Origin: Marsupella aquatica
Lineage: Eukaryota > Marchantiophyta
DNA: 64,000 nucleotides
Assembly: GCA_973895155.1 (NCBI GenBank)
Contig: OZ316898.1
Coordinates: 5,208,001-5,272,000 of the forward strand
Direction of reading: 5' to 3'
The position numbers and the translations under genes were made by a program. Below, piece after piece: positions 59,074 through 64,000 of this stretch (position 1 is the first letter of the stretch; every line of letters begins with the position of its first letter). The notes under the pieces are model-generated. The model saw only the letters and a list, made by a program, of their open reading frames with translations. It was not told the origin of the DNA and searched no databases.

Positions 59074-62000
59074 ATGGAACCCGGGCCGAGGCCGGAGGTA
59101 AGAACGTTGGGGGTGAAAACTCGATTAGGGTTAGGGTGTGCTAAGCGTCGGCGGCTAGGAAGGATCAACGGGAGGAAGGACCGGAGGAGGAGAGGGGTAA
59201 GGAGCGCTTGCAGGAGACGGTGGCTCATTTGCGAGCAGGAACTAGGCAGACGACTACGGGAGGCCAACTACTGTCAGCTGCTTAGGCAAGCACTCGGGGA
59301 GGGAGTAGATACCAACGATCGACCTAAGGAGGGTATGAGCAACGTCAATCAAGCGGCACATTTCTGGGGATGCCTGTTCGAACGGGCAACTGAGTACATC
59401 AAGACTTACGAGGACGAAGAATCAGAAAGAGCAGCTCGAGAACGACAGGAGCTCGCTAGATTGTGGGAGCTGTAGAAAACGGCTTTCTTAGGAGGCGAAC
59501 TCATCAAGGCCGAGTTCTTGTGGACTCCTACTTCCAATCAGCTTGACGATCTTCTGTTCTGCAAAGACAGCATCATCGGCATTCAAGAGGCCATCAAGAA
59601 CTGCAATGACATACACTGGGAATTGAAGGGTAGCACAGAAAGGTGGACCCAGGCAACAGTGCTAGGAGAAACCTCCACGGCAGCTGAGATGAAGAGGAAG
59701 GGAGTCGTCAACGATGAAACCACCCCGGCAAAAAGAACGAGGTCGGCGGCACCAAAGAAACCAGCCGAACAGCAGAGCAGGAGGCAGAGCGAAGCCGAGG
59801 AGGAGGAAAGCGACCCCATCAACGCCATTCCAACCAGGGATGACACCTGGAAGGGCTGGGCGGCAACTCTACCAATGGAGGTGCAACTACATTTTGCACG
59901 GGAGGAGGATGCATGCTTTATGGCCATGCAGACCAAGAAGTACCAAGGCTTCATGGCCGGATCCGGCTTGGAAGCCTTTGTAAGATTACCATGGCTGAAG
60001 CCGGAGGTGCCGGATTCAGACCTATTAGAATTCGTAGGGTCATGGGAACCCGAGACCAATTGCACGAGGATATATGGGAAGGATTTCTATCTTACTCCCA
60101 AGGTAGTTGCCGAAGTATTTGGCTTGCCGATAGGCAATAAGACCAAGGTTGCTACCAGGAAGACCTTGCCTGACAAAGAGTTCCGGTCGTTCCCCGGACC
60201 ATCAACGAAGAATGGCTTCTTCCGGAGCACCTGTACCAACCCGCACATTGGAGAGATGATCGACTTCTTGCGGGTAACCATGCATTGTAACTTGCCGAGG
60301 GCAGAGATCGGCAAGGCACAGGTCTATCTGGCAGAGAGACCAGACCCAAGCCGGGACTACAACGGGTACCTCCTCAACCAATTGAAGAAAATCTTGAAGG
60401 AGGAGCAGCAGGTAATCGGCATGGGGAGCGTATCGCGGCTTGGCTATCACATGCCGCTGTTGTGTCGGTATGCCAGAGGTCAGACCTTTGCCCCGGTACT
60501 TCCCCTACAGGCAAGGGCACCAGTTCCGGAACAGAGACAGGCAACGGAGAAACCCAAACTGCCCGACAATCCTACAATCGACCAGGTGTTTAGACCAAGA
60601 ACGGAGGACTTGCCGATGCAGCAACCAGGCATGCAGAGTCTGCTGAAGCTGCTGGAGAAAGAAAAGAGATCGGCATCGGCAACGACAATGGCAGTGGCAA
60701 CAATGCACGACACTGTTCCAGAGGTAGGCCTAAACCGGCTTACAAAGGAGAACCCCTTTACTGGAGTCAAGGAGAGACGGAGGCCGGAACACAAGCCGGG
60801 AGTCCGGATGTATGTAGGAGCCTCTAGTCCCGAAGCCGAGGAGAAGCAGGCCATAACTCCCGACCACAGCAAGGAGAGCAGGAGATCAACACGGAGACCG
60901 GAGGAGGAACCAAGACCGGCAGGAGGTGAAGCCGTGTTCACACCAAAACCAGGAGACGAGCGGGAGAAGCTGGTAGTCCAAGCCGAGGAGGAGGCGGTGG
61001 AGGACTACAGCAATGATAACTCCGGCTATGGGTTGGATCATCATGTTCCAGAAGTAAGGACCTGTGGTCGCTTCATCCCCACGCTCCCAAGAGTAGTCCG
61101 AGGGGACCCGAGCCAGCAGAGCAGCCCCGAGTCTCCCCCGCCAGATGTCGCTCCCCCAAGCTTTGACGGCATAAAACAGACGGTGCAAGAATTTCAGGAG
61201 CGAATCAGGGAGGAAGAGGAGGCAGCCCTGGCTAGAGAAAAGGATTTACCAGGAGGGGAATGGCCAGAGAACATTAGGCGGCTAGCCGAAAAAGGAAGCA
61301 AACCTCTAGCCACGATTGAAGAGATCCGCAAGACGGCTTGGGAGCAGAGGCCGCGATGGGGGATGCCGATCACTTCTACCTACTCCACCTACGCTAAGAA
61401 TAGAGCAAAGGAGTATGGTGAGATGTGTGGGGAACTTGCGCTCGGCATCTTTGGGGAGGAATTGGAGGTAGGACCCTTTTTCCATAGGGAGCAGTTGGAG
61501 AAGCGCCAATTGGAAGAAGCGGTGGCCTTGGAAAGAAGCAAGAAGGACGAGGTCATCCGTCGGCTTAGGGAAAGGGAAGCCGAAATCAAGGACCTGAGGG
61601 CGGCCAAGAAAGCCCAAGATGAGCTGCGGATTAAGCGGCATGAGCTAAATATCATGCAGGGCCAGTTGGATACCGCACAATCTGATAACCGGATGATCGA
61701 GAATCTACTGACGCGGACCCAAGGAGAGTTGGCCGATGCGATCAAAGAGAGGGAGAAGTGGAAGCGAGAGCTGAGGAATGCAGAGGAGGCCCACATAACA
61801 GCTAACAACCGGGCCATGGCGGAGACCCAAAGAAAGGAACGGGCGTTGAAAGGGGAGCTCAAGAAAAGCCGCGGAGCCCTTGAACAGAAGGAGGTCGAGT
61901 TAGGGAAATCCTATCAAGAGATTATGGCACTACAGCAGGAGCTTGCGTCCCTAACGGCCAGCTTCAAGGCCGACCTAAGGGAGAAGGACGTGATGCTCGA

Positions 62001-62739
62001 TCAGACTTATGCCAAGATGAACCAGATGGAGTCTATCATCATTGCAGAGCTCGACAAGGAGCTAAGAGCAACCCGGGAGGAGAGGGCTACCTTGAAGAAG
62101 GAATTGGAGGAAGCCCACAGGGAGCAGGAGGAGGCCAAAAACGAGCTGGAGGGGGCACGTAAGGACCTGGATGAGACCCAAGAGGAGTTGGAGGAAATCA
62201 CGAGGAAGATGGAGAACCTACAGCGGCGGGCCGACAACCAAACAAAGCGGCTGAAGAAACAAGCCGCAGTATTTAAATGCTTAGCTGCAGCAGGTCCATC
62301 TCCCGTTGGGGCAAACCAGTTACCAGGGGTGGTAATTGCCGAAGGACAAGCCGCGCCACCTGCACCAGTGCCGGAAGTAAGTGGGAAGGGGAAGGGACCA
62401 GCTGCCAAGCCAGCGACGAAGAAGAAGCGGAAACCTTCAGGGTCAAGGAGTAATACGACTCCACGGGCCGAGGTGACCGAGGAGGTAGACCCGGCAACGA
62501 CCCCAGACAAGATCAAGGCAGAGGATCCAACTACCCTAGGGGAAGGGGAGGCCGAAGCCGTGAGTGAGGATGAGGCCAAAGCCGGGGGTGATGTCGAGGC
62601 CGGTGTCGGGGCCGAAGCCGAAGGTGGACCCAGTCAGGCCGATGGAGAGTTGACTCAGTCAAGGGCAGGTAATCTGTCAGTAGACGGGCCAACGGCAGTG
62701 GCTGAGGAGGAAGCGTTGGGGGCGTCCACTGAGGGATAG
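59074..62739 (+). pseudogene. Large coiled-coil transposon-type (gag-like) ORF with one in-frame TAG
   Basis: One frame from ATG 59074 to TAG 62737-62739, interrupted only by TAG at 59473-59475, about 1220 codons. The text is coding-like on both sides of the stop (ERQELARLWEL before, GGELIKAEFLW after); the segment after it has no near ATG, since the codon at 59518 is TTG. Order: basic N-terminus; Glu/Arg helical part; KRTR-type nuclear-signal-like basic stretch (~59730); a globular domain (~59860-60470) with FVGSWEPETNC and YLTPKVVAEVFGLPIG, reminiscent of plant mobile-domain-like transposon proteins; Pro/Glu/Arg-rich disordered linker; long coiled coil (~61450-62270); basic KKKRKPSGS patch; acidic Ala/Glu-rich tail. 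No polymerase, protease or integrase motif was found. Base composition is GC-richer than the flanks. It may be a gag-only, non-autonomous element. Confidence 0.6.
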
Positions 62740-63720
62740 ACACCGCTGCCATGACGGTGGTGGAGGGCCGCTCCTTTCAAGGAGGGCGGACGTGGAGGGA
62801 GGAGGCGTGAGTGGGCAGGGCGGGCTCGGATCTCTAAGTTAGGATTAGGATCAGGACCAGGAAGCGGCCCTGACACTTAGCTTAGTGGGATTGCGGTTCC
62901 ACTAGTAAGAGCAACACTTGTGCTCCTGCCTTGCTGTACATAGGTAGATTCGGGCAGGTAGATTATTGTCAGGTAGATTAGGCTTACGCTGCAAAGAATT
63001 AGGCGGATCCACTACCAGGATAAGTACCTGGGCAGCGGGGAGCTCAGGGCCTCTTCTTTAGCAAGTTTTTAGTTTGCACCAGCCGGGCTGGGATCAGGTA
63101 GTAAGAGAAGCTCTCGGTTAGTCATACTGTGACCTTGTGTATATTCATGTTTCCTCATGCCTAAGAGCTGAATAGAGTTGGCCTCACGGCTTAGTTCGCA
63201 GAGCTTGTGTATGAGATGTACTGTTTGTATGGCAAGTGTATGGTATGACTTAGTCAGAAGGAGTCATTTTGCTATTTGTGTGTCGCATTAACTTGTGTGA
63301 AGAGTGCCCACATCAACCAGAAGGAAGGAAAGTAAGCAAGGGAGTGAGTGTTGAATGTGTCGAGCTGAGAGAGGTCTTAGCGGCTTAACCAAGCCTATTG
63401 GGGATCATTCTGGCGGCGAAATCCAAACATACCTAACCAGAAGGAGAGGAAGACAAGGGAAGGCCTAGAGTAGGTCGGCTTCATATCTCATGACCCGATG
63501 AAGGATCTGTCCAGTATATGTGTGTAAATTGTTAATAGATGTAGAGGAGATTAGCAGCGTCCCATGCCTCTAAGCCGCGGAAACGGCCCCGCCAAGCGCG
63601 AAACCTGCTAGAATCGGCTTGAGCTGGGGGGTTTCTTGGGTTTAGGGAGCCATGGGACGCACCACAGTGTGCAGGTTGGATAGTCGAACCATCGACTCAA
63701 GTATTCACTAATGCCCCTAT
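62740..63720. other. 3' region of the coiled-coil element
   Basis: About 1 kb without ORFs of note. It starts GC-rich and drifts to AT-rich; the pair AACCAGAAGGA occurs near 63315 and 63436. It is probably 3' untranslated or terminal sequence of the element. No terminal repeat matching 58900-59073 was found. Confidence 0.35.
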
Positions 63721-64000
63721 GCAGATGCAGCACGGAAGGGGGACAGGTATGTTGGTGAATGTTCAGTTGTTTTCCTACAGTTTGTACTTAGTTTTCAGTA
63801 CATATGTTTGCATCAATCTATTCATTAAAAGTGAATTATTATTCAATTTGTGAACATTTGGGCAATAGAAAGTGTACATTTGGCTTTCAAAAAGTGTACA
63901 TTTGGGCAAGAAATAAAAGTGATGACCATCAGACATACCACCATGTTCATCTTTTATAAATGAACTAGGATGAGACTCCTTCTAGTAAAGATCATTTTTT
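63721..64000 (+). other. Possible next exon of the CACTA second gene and AT-rich intron
   Basis: CCCTATGCAG at about 63714-63723 is followed by a very short segment rich in CAG/GG codons, then ACAG and GTATG, like an acceptor, mini-exon and donor. It would continue the Gly/Arg-rich protein that stops at 58857. The rest is AT-rich and includes two copies of GTGTACATTTGG (about 63871 and 63895). This reading is tentative. Confidence 0.2.

Noticed and set aside
1-64000. CRISPR array, bacterial operon, integrated plasmid or virus
   Set aside because: No regularly spaced identical repeats with unique spacers, no bacterial gene order and no viral replication or capsid genes; everything fits a plant nuclear genome.

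Overview
The window is nuclear DNA of a land plant, most likely a bryophyte such as a moss. The evidence is two PLS-class pentatricopeptide repeat (PPR) genes ending in E and DYW domains, a plant-specific DMP (DUF679) membrane protein gene, a Ty1/copia element primed by plant initiator tRNA-Met, and a CACTA (En/Spm) transposase with the usual plant domain order. GT-AG introns are visible. Species cannot be fixed from the sequence. The organism call rests on family resemblance recalled without a search. The window is gene-poor and rich in decayed transposons and local repeats.

Layout. 1-750: broken tail of a coiled-coil transposon-type ORF. 2.1-4.0 kb: dispersed and short tandem repeats. 5.99-9.88 kb: a PPR-DYW gene whose central array is eight PLS triplets, each exactly 303 bp. 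11.15-11.72 kb: second copy of the 2.1 kb repeat. 15.1-15.9 kb (-): DMP gene. 16.9-18.6 kb: a 79-bp minisatellite, an inverted repeat and an (AT)n tract. 19-32.6 kb: no gene I can name, but several degenerate tandem arrays and a purine-rich block. 32.8-33.9 kb: a Ty3/gypsy integrase relic split by a solo LTR with a clean 5-bp target duplication. 35.27-38.30 kb: a second, damaged copy of the PPR-DYW locus. 39.49-46.23 kb (-): a complete but dead copia element. 46.2-51.5 kb: repeat-rich DNA. 51.5-58.9 kb: an EDM2-like PHD fragment and a tandem-BRCT gene immediately upstream of a CACTA transposase and its second gene, all on the + strand. 59.07-62.74 kb: a large coiled-coil gag-like ORF, probably inserted into the CACTA second gene.

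Working parts. The PPR-DYW protein at 6.4 kb would bind organelle RNA and act in C-to-U editing; its partner at 35.6 kb has fewer repeats, an internal stop and a lost DYW terminus. The DMP gene is the only other clearly intact host gene. Most remaining coding DNA belongs to transposons. Several of these ORFs are interrupted by a single in-frame stop, often TAG, which would fit C-to-T decay of methylated CAG.

The most unusual assembly is 51.5-63.7 kb, where a CACTA element seems to travel with host-like chromatin and repair domains (EDM2-type PHD, tandem BRCT) and was later invaded by the coiled-coil element.
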